A DNA stretch of 38,934 nt from Alphaproteobacteria bacterium (GTDB lineage Bacteria; Pseudomonadota; Alphaproteobacteria; UBA11136): NCBI GenBank assembly GCA_016776635.1, contig JADHSZ010000023.1, positions 1 through 38,934 of the forward strand. Reading direction: 5' to 3'. A program made the translations under genes and the position numbers. This document shows positions 8,583-14,769 of the stretch, one piece after another (position 1 is the stretch's first letter; each line of letters opens with the position of its first letter). The notes below the pieces were generated by a model. It searched no databases and was not told where the DNA came from. It saw only the letters and a list, made by a program, of their open reading frames with translations.

Positions 8583-8717
8583 ATGCCCAAGACAGATGTT
8601 AAGAAAATCGAGAGCGAGGATGTGAGCGAACTCAGCGACGAGGCCCTTGATCGGACCGCAAACGCGAAGGGGTGCGGATGTTTCGGCGTCTGCCAATCTC
8701 AGTCACCGGCTGAATAA
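8583..8717 (+). CDS. RiPP-like precursor peptide, array 1 copy 1
   Basis: A 44-residue peptide, the first of ten tandem paralogues. Residues 1-24 form the family leader (MPKTDVKK, then IESED, then ELSDEALDR). The variable part holds Cys 31, 33 and 37 in GCGCFGVC, and the tail is SPAE. A GGAGAGAAG ribosome site precedes the ATG at 8583. There is no signal peptide, double-glycine cleavage site or transmembrane segment. The conserved acidic leader and variable Cys-rich end resemble precursors of ribosomally made, modified peptides; function is inferred, not known. Confidence 0.8.
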   Translation: MPKTDVKKIESEDVSELSDEALDRTANAKGCGCFGVCQSQSPAE

Positions 8718-8739
8718 CCGGCACTAACGGGAGAACCCC

Positions 8740-8886
8740 ATGCCCAAAACAGATGTGAAAAAACCCGAGAGCGAAGACCTCAAGGAACTCTGCGACGAGG
8801 CTCTGGACCGGACTTCGGATGCGCAGGTGTACATCGTATGCGCCAGCGCTGGCGGATGCGCGTCCTCGTCCTCGTGTACAACATAG
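8740..8886 (+). CDS. RiPP-like precursor peptide, array 1 copy 2 (C-terminus shifted)
   Basis: A 48-residue family member with the KKPE leader variant and Cys instead of Ser at leader residue 18 (ELCDEALDR). The variable part has Cys 34, 40 and 46 and a serine run (ASSSSCTT). The usual SPAE ending is absent. About 20 nt past the stop, at 8910-8927, another frame reads LSPAE and stop, and just before it in the same frame lies GCVGCCA. The copy has therefore probably suffered a frameshift in its 3' part, which replaced the original C-terminus. Confidence 0.75.
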   Translation: MPKTDVKKPESEDLKELCDEALDRTSDAQVYIVCASAGGCASSSSCTT

Positions 8887-8949
8887 GCTGTGTCGGCTGC
8901 TGCGCGTAGCTGTCCCCGGCTGAATGACCGCCATTAACGGGAGAAAATT

Positions 8950-9066
8950 GTGCCCAAGGCAGATGAAACTAAACCCGAGAGCGAAGACCTGAGGGAACTT
9001 TCCGATGAGGCCCTGGACCGCACCGCCGAGACCGTGATGATGTGCCCCTGCTTATGCCACAGCTGA
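8950..9066 (+). CDS. RiPP-like precursor peptide, array 1 copy 3
   Basis: A 38-residue peptide, the shortest copy, starting with GTG after a GGGAGA ribosome site. The leader is the most divergent at its N-terminus (MPKADETK) but regular from PESED through ELSDEALDR. The end is MCPCLCHS with Cys 32, 34 and 36. The family tail is missing: in a neighbouring frame the same DNA reads TAD then TAA, so the present stop probably arose from a small frameshift. Confidence 0.75.
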   Translation: MPKADETKPESEDLRELSDEALDRTAETVMMCPCLCHS

Positions 9067-9092
9067 CTAACCGGCACTAAAAGGAGACACCC

Positions 9093-9239
9093 ATGCCCAA
9101 GACTGATGTGAAAAAAATCGAGAGCGAAGACGTGGCCGAACTCAGCGACGAGGCTCTGGACAGGACGGAAGATAAAAACGGGATGTACACTGCGGGGGTG
9201 ACGCAAGGCTGCACCTGCGTTAATAGTGCTCCGGCTTGA
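9093..9239 (+). CDS. RiPP-like precursor peptide, array 1 copy 4
   Basis: A 48-residue peptide with a standard leader (KKIESEDVAELSDEALDR). The variable part is long and poor in cysteine until CTC at residues 40-42, and it ends SAPA. The ATG is preceded by AAAGGAGA, one of the better ribosome sites in the array. Serine 18 of the leader is encoded AGC here but TCC in the next copy. Confidence 0.78.
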   Translation: MPKTDVKKIESEDVAELSDEALDRTEDKNGMYTAGVTQGCTCVNSAPA

Positions 9240-9265
9240 CTAGCCGCCATTAAAGGGAGCAACCC

Positions 9266-9403
9266 ATGCCCAAGACTGATATCAAAAGACGTGAGAGCGA
9301 AGACCTGAAGGAACTTTCCGACGAGGCTCTGGACCGCGCCCTGAGCGCCCAATTCTGCTTTACCGGCGGCAACTCTGGTCCCGGTTGCGCCCCGTCTGAC
9401 TAA
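9266..9403 (+). CDS. RiPP-like precursor peptide, array 1 copy 5
   Basis: A 45-residue peptide; leader variant MPKTDIKRRESED followed by ELSDEALDR. The variable part is Gly-rich with two cysteines (31 and 41): FCFTGGNSGPGC. The tail is APSD. An AAAGGGAG ribosome site precedes the ATG. Confidence 0.78.
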   Translation: MPKTDIKRRESEDLKELSDEALDRALSAQFCFTGGNSGPGCAPSD

Positions 9404-9425
9404 CCGCCACTGAAGGGAGACACCC

Positions 9426-9566
9426 ATGCCCAAGACAGACATCAAAAAGATCAAGAGCGAAGATGTGAAGGAACTCTCCGACGAGGCCCTGGACCGCACC
9501 CCAGACGCGCAGCACTGCGGAAGCTGCGGCGGCGGACATTGCGCAACCTTGTCCCCGGCTGAATAG
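9426..9566 (+). CDS. RiPP-like precursor peptide, array 1 copy 6
   Basis: A 46-residue peptide with a standard leader except Lys for Glu at residue 10. The variable part is HCGSCGGGHC, with Cys 31, 34 and 39 and two histidines, a pattern that could bind metal as well as be a modification substrate. The tail is LSPAE. Confidence 0.78.
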   Translation: MPKTDIKKIKSEDVKELSDEALDRTPDAQHCGSCGGGHCATLSPAE

Positions 9567-9589
9567 CCAACATTAAAAGGAGAGAGCCC

Positions 9590-9718
9590 ATGCCCAAGAC
9601 AGACATCAAGAAAATAGAGAGCGAAGATGTGGCCGAGCTTTCTGACGAGGCTCTGGACGAGGCCAGGGTACAGTATTGCGTCTGCGGCGTATCCTTCGCT
9701 TGCGGTTCTCCGGCTTAA
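9590..9718 (+). CDS. RiPP-like precursor peptide, array 1 copy 7
   Basis: A 42-residue peptide with Cys 30, 32 and 38 in YCVCGVSFAC and a shortened SPA tail. It is the only copy where the invariant Arg 24 is changed (ALDEARV). The DNA at exactly this point (9661-9671, GGCCAGGGTAC) is identical to the core of the dispersed hairpin elements of this genome, so part of such an element may have been copied into the gene. Confidence 0.77.
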   Translation: MPKTDIKKIESEDVAELSDEALDEARVQYCVCGVSFACGSPA

Positions 9719-9758
9719 GTAACCGGACCAGACAAACCTAGCGTAAAGAGGGGAGCCC

Positions 9759-9911
9759 ATGCCCAAAACAGATGTGAAAAGACCCGAGAGCGAAGACGTG
9801 TCCGAACTTTCCGACGAAGCCCTGGACCGGACCGCCGGGAATGTGCTGGCATCCAACGGCGGCGGCCCCAGCTGTAATACTGCAGTCTGCGGCTGCGCAC
9901 CCTCTGAGTGA
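9759..9911 (+). CDS. RiPP-like precursor peptide, array 1 copy 8
   Basis: A 50-residue peptide, the longest copy, with the KRPE leader variant. The variable part contains an SNGGGPS stretch followed by CNTAVCGC (Cys 39, 44, 46), and the tail is APSE. The spacer upstream is longer than usual (40 nt) but keeps the GGGGAG ribosome site. Confidence 0.78.
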   Translation: MPKTDVKRPESEDVSELSDEALDRTAGNVLASNGGGPSCNTAVCGCAPSE

Positions 9912-9932
9912 CTGGCGCTAAAGGAGGCACCC

Positions 9933-10079
9933 ATGCCCAAGACAGATATCAAGAAAATCGAGAGCGAAGACCTGAGGGAACTCAGTGACGAGGCCCTGGA
10001 CCGCACCTCCGGGGACGTGCAGGCAACCGGGTGCGGCCCCTGTGCCGGCCCCCCTACCTGCGTCGCGCCCTCTGACTGA
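9933..10079 (+). CDS. RiPP-like precursor peptide, array 1 copy 9
   Basis: A 48-residue peptide with a standard KKIE leader. The variable part TGCGPCAGPPTC has Cys 34, 37 and 43 with interspersed Gly/Pro, and the tail is APSD. The ribosome site is AAAGGAGG. Leader serine 18 is encoded AGT, a further codon for the same residue. Confidence 0.78.
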   Translation: MPKTDIKKIESEDLRELSDEALDRTSGDVQATGCGPCAGPPTCVAPSD

Positions 10080-10101
10080 CCCCCATTAAAGGGAGAAAAC
10101 T

Positions 10102-10235
10102 GTGCCCAAGACAGATATGAAAAACCCGAGAGCGAGGACGTGGCCGAGCTTTGCGACGAGGCCCTGGACCGGACAGAGAACCTGCAGACACTTTGCGGTA
10201 TGGCCTGCGGAGTGGGTGTTCCTTCGACTGACTAA
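10102..10235 (+). pseudogene. RiPP-like precursor peptide, array 1 copy 10, frameshifted
   Basis: The last unit of array 1 starts with GTG and reads MPKTDMK, but then lacks one A in the run that is AAAAAA in the other KKP copies. The frame is lost at codon 8 and reading continues in the wrong frame into the terminator region. Restoring one base gives a normal 44-residue product: PESEDVAELCDEALDR, then LCGMACG (Cys 32, 36) and the tail VPSTD at 10235. It is either a recent pseudogene, a phase-variable homopolymer or a sequencing error; the intact downstream frame argues that any loss is recent. Confidence 0.75.
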
Positions 10236-10255
10236 CGCTTGACAGGCATCAGCAT

Positions 10256-10293
10256 ATAAAAACCCCGCAGGCGCCAGCTTCGCGGGGTTTTTT
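10256..10293. terminator. Bidirectional terminator after peptide array 1
   Basis: An A-run, stem CCCCGC (10263-10268) with GCGGGG (10282-10287), then six T. It can terminate the array rightward and pabC leftward. Similar A5-CCC-type terminators lie at 24474 and 26435. Confidence 0.85.
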
Positions 10294-10299
10294 CTTTGG

Positions 10300-10321
10300 A
10301 GGGCCAGGGTACGTCGGGCCT
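10300..10321 (+). repeat. REP-like hairpin element, short form
   Basis: A 22-nt element with AGGGCC at one end and GGGCCT at the other around the conserved core AGGGTACGTC. It is followed by CAACAAAG, which also follows the next copy at 10330. It lies between the array terminator and pabC. Confidence 0.65.
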
Positions 10322-10329
10322 CAACAAAG

Positions 10330-10360
10330 AGGGCCAGGGTACGTCAGAGTCTGCGGCCCT
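10330..10360 (+). repeat. REP-like hairpin element, long form
   Basis: A 31-nt element: AGGGCC, conserved core AGGGTACGTC, a variable middle, CTGC, then GGCCCT completing the inverted repeat. It stands in tandem with the short form and shares the trailing CAACAAAGAG. Other copies are at 12809 and 24437 (reverse) and 26371 (forward). Confidence 0.7.
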
Positions 10361-10375
10361 CAACAAAGAGAGCGG

Positions 10376-11278
10376 TCAGTCCTCCCCGCTGGCGCGGCGG
10401 CGCAGATCGAGCCGCTCCATGAGGGCACGGGTGGTGGGGCTGATGACGAAAGCCTTGCCGTCGAGTTCACACACCGGCCAGATGCCCATGACGCTGTTGG
10501 TCAAGAAAAGCGCGTCGGCGGTTGTTGCGTCCTCGTAACGAATATCGGTTACTTCCACGCAAAGCCCCTGTGAGCTTGCCTCTTCCATGACCACGGCGCG
10601 GATGATCCCGGCCACGCCGCAGCGCGAGAGATCGGGCGTGAGGAGAATGCCTTCGCGTTCGATAAAAAGATTGCTCATGGTGCCCTCGATCACGTTTCCC
10701 TCGCCATCGCAGAGCAGGCCCTCGGCAATGTCCGGGTCGTCCCATTCGCCCCGCGCCAGCACGTTTTCCAGCCGGTTGAGATGCTTGATCCCGGCCAAGG
10801 CCGGCTGGTGGCTCAATTGCAGGTCACAGCGGCGGATTTTGACGCCCTCCAGCGCGTGGCTGTCGGGGATCTCGGGCCAGGGATGAAAGGCAACAATGCG
10901 GGTGGGCTCAGGTGATTCCGGCGCGCGGTAGCCGCGCCCGCCGGACCCCCGGGTGATGATGATTTTCAAGATTCCCTGGTCCACGCCCTGGATGGTGCGC
11001 TGGCCGTTGAGGAGGCGTTCCGCTTCGCGGGCCAGTTCACCGAGATCGGGTTCAGGAATACGCAGCCGTTCGCAGCCCTCGCGTAGGCGGGCCAGATGGC
11101 GGCCCCAGAACTCAAGTTTTCCCTCGCGCACGGCGATGGTCTCGAACAATCCGTCGCCGTACGCCAAGCCGCGATCGGACACCGGCAGCGTATCGGCGGC
11201 CTCACCATTGACGTAGAGGGGCGGGGAAGGCCGGTCCACATCGGAATTGTACTGGAAGGAGAATTCGCCGACGCCCAT
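10376..11278 (-). CDS. pabC: Aminodeoxychorismate lyase (class IV aminotransferase fold)
   Basis: PLP enzyme that releases pyruvate from 4-amino-4-deoxychorismate to give p-aminobenzoate for folate. The 300-residue product shows the class IV motifs: LPVSDRGLAYGDGLFETIAV at about 31-50, the catalytic lysine K165 in LAGIKHLNRLENVLA, and EGNVIEGTMSNLFIE. It lies 3 bp downstream of pabB on the same strand, which favours PabC over a branched-chain or D-amino-acid aminotransferase of the same fold. About 20 residues precede the normal start of the fold; I see no better internal ATG. Confidence 0.88.
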   Translation of the reverse strand: MGVGEFSFQYNSDVDRPSPPLYVNGEAADTLPVSDRGLAYGDGLFETIAVREGKLEFWGRHLARLREGCERLRIPEPDLGELAREAERLLNGQRTIQGVDQGILKIIITRGSGGRGYRAPESPEPTRIVAFHPWPEIPDSHALEGVKIRRCDLQLSHQPALAGIKHLNRLENVLARGEWDDPDIAEGLLCDGEGNVIEGTMSNLFIEREGILLTPDLSRCGVAGIIRAVVMEEASSQGLCVEVTDIRYEDATTADALFLTNSVMGIWPVCELDGKAFVISPTTRALMERLDLRRRASGED

Positions 11279-11281
11279 GGG

Positions 11282-12748
11282 CTACGTCCCTTCCGTCAAG
11301 GCGCGGACCACGCCCTTGGCTTTGTCGCGGGTTTCTTCCAGTTCCTTTTCGGGCTGGGAATCGGCGACGATGCCACCACCGGCGCGCAGTGAGACCGCAT
11401 CGCCCTCGCGCAGCATGGTGCGGATCAGGATATTGAGGTCGAGGCTGCCGTCACGGTTCACATAGCCCATGGACCCGGTATAGGGGCCGCGCCCCACGCC
11501 TTCCAGCTCGGCGAGGATTTCCATACAGCGCACCTTGGGACAGCCGGTGATGGTGCCGCCGGGGAAGACCGCGCGCACCACTTCGCCGGGGGGCACCGCG
11601 CGGGCCAGTTCGCCGCGCACGTTGGATACGATGTGATGCACATGGGCGTAGGATTCCACCACCATCATTTCGTCCACGCGCACGCTGCCCGGCTTGCAAA
11701 CCCTGGAAATATCGTTGCGCTCGAGGTCCACCAGCATGATGTGTTCGGCCCGTTCCTTGGGATGGGCGAGAAGTTCCTCGGACAGGGCCACATCGGTGAT
11801 GCCGCTCGACCCGCGCGGCCGGGTGCCGGCGATGGGGCGGGTCTGGATGATACGCCCGCGCACCTCCACCAGCCGTTCCGGCGAGGAGCTGATGATGGCG
11901 TCATCGCCCCGTGTGACAAGCCCGGCAAAGGGCGCGGGATTACAGCCGCGCAGCCGGTCATAGAGGTGGGCGTGGGAAATGTCCCCGGCGAGCCGCCCGC
12001 GCCAGGCCCGCGACAGGTTCACCTGGAACACGTCGCCGGCATAGATGTAGTCGATACAGTGACGCAGATTTTCAAGATGCTGCGGCGGCGGGTCTTCGTC
12101 GAGATCGCCCTCGAGGCATTTGGAATCGGCGAAGGACGGCGGCGGCGATTGCGCCAGGGCGGCGAGGTCCGATTCCATGCGATCGAGCAGATCTTCCTGG
12201 CCGGTCTCGGCCACCAGGGTCACTTCGCCGCTTTCATGGTCGCGGATGACGGCGGCGGGAAAACGGGTGGCGAAGGCAATGGGGAAGTCGCCGGGGGCGG
12301 AGGGAAAGTCCAGCGTCGGTTCGATCTCGCGCGCCAGCTCGTATCCCAGATAGAGGAACCAGCCGCCGTGAAAGGGCGGAACACTGCCGATTTCCATGGT
12401 TACCGGGGCCGGGAACATGGCCTGTCCCCACCAGCGGTCGAAGGTGGAGAGGAAGCCCTTGTCGCGCTTGCGTTCTATGTGGTCGGCGCCACTGAGCCGG
12501 CCATTGGCCTCCAGGGTCAGGGTGTCGCCGGGAAAGGCGAAGAGGATGTCGAAGCGGGCCTGGACCCCGCCACGGGCCGCGCTTTCCAGAATATGGGGAT
12601 AGCGCGCCCCATTGAGCCGGTGGAGCTGCAGCAGGTCGAAAGAGTCGGCAAGCGTACCGGGCAGATTTTCCGGCGCGATCAAGCGCGCCGACCATTGCTC
12701 GTTTTCTGGGGCGCAAGCGTGCGCCTGCGTGGTGGTGGATGGTGACAA
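11282..12748 (-). CDS. pabB: Aminodeoxychorismate synthase component I
   Basis: Chorismate-using enzyme making 4-amino-4-deoxychorismate with a glutamine amidotransferase partner that is not in this window. The 488-residue product has the chorismate-binding domain in its second half: PIAGTRPRG, HPKERAEHIMLVDLERNDI, VHHIVSNVRGEL, FPGGTITGCPKVRCMEI and RAGGGIVADSQPEKE. The start is TTG at 12748, after GGAGA. The motif PIAGTRPRG has Ala where E. coli PabB has a covalent-intermediate Lys, a feature shared with TrpE and, from memory, some PabB clades. Adjacency to pabC supports PabB over anthranilate synthase. Confidence 0.85.
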   Translation of the reverse strand: MSPSTTTQAHACAPENEQWSARLIAPENLPGTLADSFDLLQLHRLNGARYPHILESAARGGVQARFDILFAFPGDTLTLEANGRLSGADHIERKRDKGFLSTFDRWWGQAMFPAPVTMEIGSVPPFHGGWFLYLGYELAREIEPTLDFPSAPGDFPIAFATRFPAAVIRDHESGEVTLVAETGQEDLLDRMESDLAALAQSPPPSFADSKCLEGDLDEDPPPQHLENLRHCIDYIYAGDVFQVNLSRAWRGRLAGDISHAHLYDRLRGCNPAPFAGLVTRGDDAIISSSPERLVEVRGRIIQTRPIAGTRPRGSSGITDVALSEELLAHPKERAEHIMLVDLERNDISRVCKPGSVRVDEMMVVESYAHVHHIVSNVRGELARAVPPGEVVRAVFPGGTITGCPKVRCMEILAELEGVGRGPYTGSMGYVNRDGSLDLNILIRTMLREGDAVSLRAGGGIVADSQPEKELEETRDKAKGVVRALTEGT

Positions 12749-12808
12749 CAGGGTCTCCCAATACTTCCCAAGCCGGGCGCTGTTGGTTTTGCCAGTACCG
12801 TCTTTTTT

Positions 12809-12840
12809 GGGGCCGCGGCACCTAGACGTACCCTGGCCCT
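12809..12840 (-). repeat. REP-like hairpin element (reverse orientation)
   Basis: Reading the minus strand: AGGGCC, core AGGGTACGTC, TAGGTGCCGC, then GGCCCC. It lies upstream of pabB, between divergent genes. It is the only copy not beside an obvious terminator, although a T-rich stretch (12802-12808) flanks it. Confidence 0.68.
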
Positions 12841-12931
12841 ATTAGGCGGAAGACTCTACTCCATACGGGGAGGTGGCGGGAAGGCGTCAGATTTTGATGG
12901 TTTTCGGGGATATTCTTTGTTCTTTAAAAGA

Positions 12932-13858
12932 ATGGGCCAGAACGCGATACGCATCGTGGTGATTCACAACCCCGTCTCCGGGCGGCGCAGCAGAGCCCGG
13001 CTGGACCGGGTGCTGACCCGGATGCGCGAAGCCGGGGCGCAGGTGACGCTGCGCGAGACGGCGGGCCCCGGTGATGCGGAAATACTGGCGCGCGAGGCCG
13101 GGAATTTTGACGTGGTGGCGGTGGCCGGCGGCGACGGTACCGTCAACGAGGCCCTTAATGGGCTGGGGACGCTGGAGGGGGAGGCCCCACGTGGCAAGAC
13201 ACCGCGTGGCGAGGCACCGGCGCTGGCCTTCATTCCCTTGGGCACGGCCAATATTCTGGCCCATGAGCTGGGCCTGCCGCGTGGGGCCGCGGGACTGGCG
13301 GATGTGATTCTGAACGGGGAACGGAGAGTGACCTGGCTCGGCCGCGCCAATGGCAGGCGCTTTCTGCTCATGGTGTCTGCCGGGTTCGACGCCCGGGTGG
13401 TGGCGGGGGTCAATACGGTATCGAAACGATTCTTAGGCGCGGGGGCCTACGTTGTGGCGGCGTTCAAGGAGATGTGGCGGGGCGGCGGGCGCCATAGCGT
13501 GGAGGTGGATGGCGAGGTTCACGAAGCAGCCACGGTGATTGTCACAAAAGCGCGCCATTACGGCGGCGGATTCGTGCTGGTGCGGGGGGCGCGGCTTGAG
13601 GAGCCGAAGCTTCATGTGGTGTGCCTGGCCGGGAGCGGGGCCTGGAATATGTTGCGTTACGGCCTGGCGCTGTTGCGCGGGCGGCTGGACCGTCTGGATG
13701 ACGTGCGGATTCTGGAAGGAGTTGCGGTGCGGGTGGAAGGAGATTCAGGAGAGACTGCTGCGCCTGTGCAGATGGACGGTGATTTACAGGGCAACCTGCC
13801 GCTGGAGGTTTCCATAGACGAAACCCCGGTGTCGCTGTTGGTCCCGGCGCGGAAATGA
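12932..13858 (+). CDS. Diacylglycerol/lipid kinase family protein (YegS/BmrU-like)
   Basis: A 308-residue member of the DAGK catalytic-domain family, which phosphorylates lipid hydroxyls using ATP. Motifs: VVIHNPVSGRRSRARLDRVL at the N-terminus, the nucleotide loop AVAGGDGTVNEALNGL (about residues 62-77), then AFIPLGTANILAHELGLP. The second half is the beta-rich lipid-binding lobe. The ATG at 12932 is preferred over the TTG at 12917. A Lys/Thr/Arg/Gly-rich repeat (about residues 84-94) is an oddity. The actual substrate cannot be read from sequence. Confidence 0.85.
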   Translation: MGQNAIRIVVIHNPVSGRRSRARLDRVLTRMREAGAQVTLRETAGPGDAEILAREAGNFDVVAVAGGDGTVNEALNGLGTLEGEAPRGKTPRGEAPALAFIPLGTANILAHELGLPRGAAGLADVILNGERRVTWLGRANGRRFLLMVSAGFDARVVAGVNTVSKRFLGAGAYVVAAFKEMWRGGGRHSVEVDGEVHEAATVIVTKARHYGGGFVLVRGARLEEPKLHVVCLAGSGAWNMLRYGLALLRGRLDRLDDVRILEGVAVRVEGDSGETAAPVQMDGDLQGNLPLEVSIDETPVSLLVPARK

Positions 13859-13877
13859 CACGGTGATGATGGGGATT

Positions 13878-13953
<76 letters not shown>

Positions 13954-14156
13954 GAAAAACCCTGAAGAAACACCCCAAGAAACCGGGGCAGGGTTGTGGG
14001 GCCGGATAATGTGTCCCGCGCCCTCCCCTGTCAAGCAGACGGGAGCCACTCCCCGGCGGGGGCCGCCACTTGAACCACCGGAGAAGGGAGGGTAGGTTTG
14101 GCCGCAACCCAGACCAACCCGGCCCGGATCGTCCGGATTTCGCGGAGGCCCGTCAC

Positions 14157-14441
14157 GTGACCCTCAACCCCATCGTTTTCCTGCTCTATCAGGTAATCAA
14201 TATCTATATCTGGCTGTTGATCATCTCGGTGGTGATGAGCTGGCTGGTGTCCTTTAACGTGATCAATACAGGCAACCGCTTCGTTTACATGGTGGGCGAC
14301 TTTCTCTATCGCATTACCGAGCCCCTGTTGGCGCCGGTGCGGCGTTTTCTGCCCTTCATGGGGGGGCTGGATATTTCGCCGGTGGTGCTGATCCTGTTGC
14401 TCTATACCCTGCAGTATTCGCTTATCTATTATTTTGCCTGA
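14157..14441 (+). CDS. YggT family membrane protein
   Basis: A 94-residue membrane protein of the YggT family, of uncertain role (linked to cell division, envelope or osmotic functions in other bacteria). It has two hydrophobic segments (about 5-30 and 72-92) and the family pattern ITEPLLAPVRRFLPFMGGLDISPVVLILLLY. GTG at 14157, preceded by GCGGAGG, gives the usual N-terminus VTLNPIVFLLYQVINIYIWL; a longer ATG form would add 29 polar residues unlike the family. It overlaps the next gene by 8 bp. Confidence 0.88.
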   Translation: MTLNPIVFLLYQVINIYIWLLIISVVMSWLVSFNVINTGNRFVYMVGDFLYRITEPLLAPVRRFLPFMGGLDISPVVLILLLYTLQYSLIYYFA

Positions 14442-14769
14442 GGCGACAGCTTGCCCCTTCACAAAGGAGACGCGGGGGCTTAAGGTCGCGCTCCGCCTGA
14501 CCCCGGGGGCAAAAAAAGCCTGCATTTCGGGACTCGCGGCGGACGGGAAGGGACATCCGGTTGTTACGGCACGCGTTACCGAGCCACCCGAAGGCGGCAA
14601 GGCCAATGGGGCGCTGTTGAAGCTGTTGGCAAAACAATGGCGGATACCCAAGACCAGCCTTTCCATCGTCTCGGGCGCAAGCTCGCGGCGTAAAACGGTT
14701 CTGATTGAAGGGGATGGGGAAGTTCTTTTGCAACGGTTGCAAGAATGGATAAGGAGTAAGAATGTCTGA
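14434..14769 (+). CDS. DUF167 (YggU) family protein
   Basis: A 111-residue protein of the UPF0235/DUF167 family, function unknown, typically next to yggT. The family motifs are clear: [36 protein letters not shown] and [19 protein letters not shown]. The start is TTG at 14434, overlapping yggT, with the ribosome site inside yggT. Its end overlaps folD by 8 bp, so yggT, this gene and folD form one transcription unit. Confidence 0.88.
   Translation: MPEATACPFTKETRGLKVALRLTPGAKKACISGLAADGKGHPVVTARVTEPPEGGKANGALLKLLAKQWRIPKTSLSIVSGASSRRKTVLIEGDGEVLLQRLQEWIRSKNV

Larger units (their letters stand above)
8583..10235 (+). repeat. Ten-unit tandem array of peptide genes
   Basis: Units repeat with start-to-start distances of 157, 210, 143, 173, 160, 164, 169, 174 and 169 bp. 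Each unit has a conserved spacer (around AACCGCCATTAAAGGGAG, then a C-rich box before the start codon), a near-invariant 72-nt leader part and a variable 3' part. Repeats this long with conserved reading frames are gene duplicates, not CRISPR. Confidence 0.85.

Noticed and set aside
9077..10006. 309-codon minus-strand ORF across peptide array 1
   Set aside because: It is antisense to the tandem peptide genes. Its internal repeats (RSRASS, LGMG) simply mirror the repeated leader DNA; plus-strand ribosome sites, codon-level conservation and stops all favour the plus-strand peptides.
8583..10235. CRISPR-like regular repeats
   Set aside because: Period is 143-210 bp, repeats are coding with synonymous changes, and the variable parts are in-frame Cys-rich segments, not uniform spacers.
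8583..10235. Calling the peptides lanthipeptides or a named RiPP class
   Set aside because: No double-glycine motif, no LanM or other class-defining enzyme in view, and some cores have one or no suitable Ser/Thr-Cys pairs. Only RiPP-like is supportable.
8583..10235. Metallothioneins
   Set aside because: Only 1-3 cysteines in most members with no constant spacing and an acidic constant leader; metal binding by some members remains possible but not as a metallothionein family.
11633..12745. 370-codon plus-strand ORF over pabB
   Set aside because: Antisense shadow of pabB, whose motifs are complete on the other strand.
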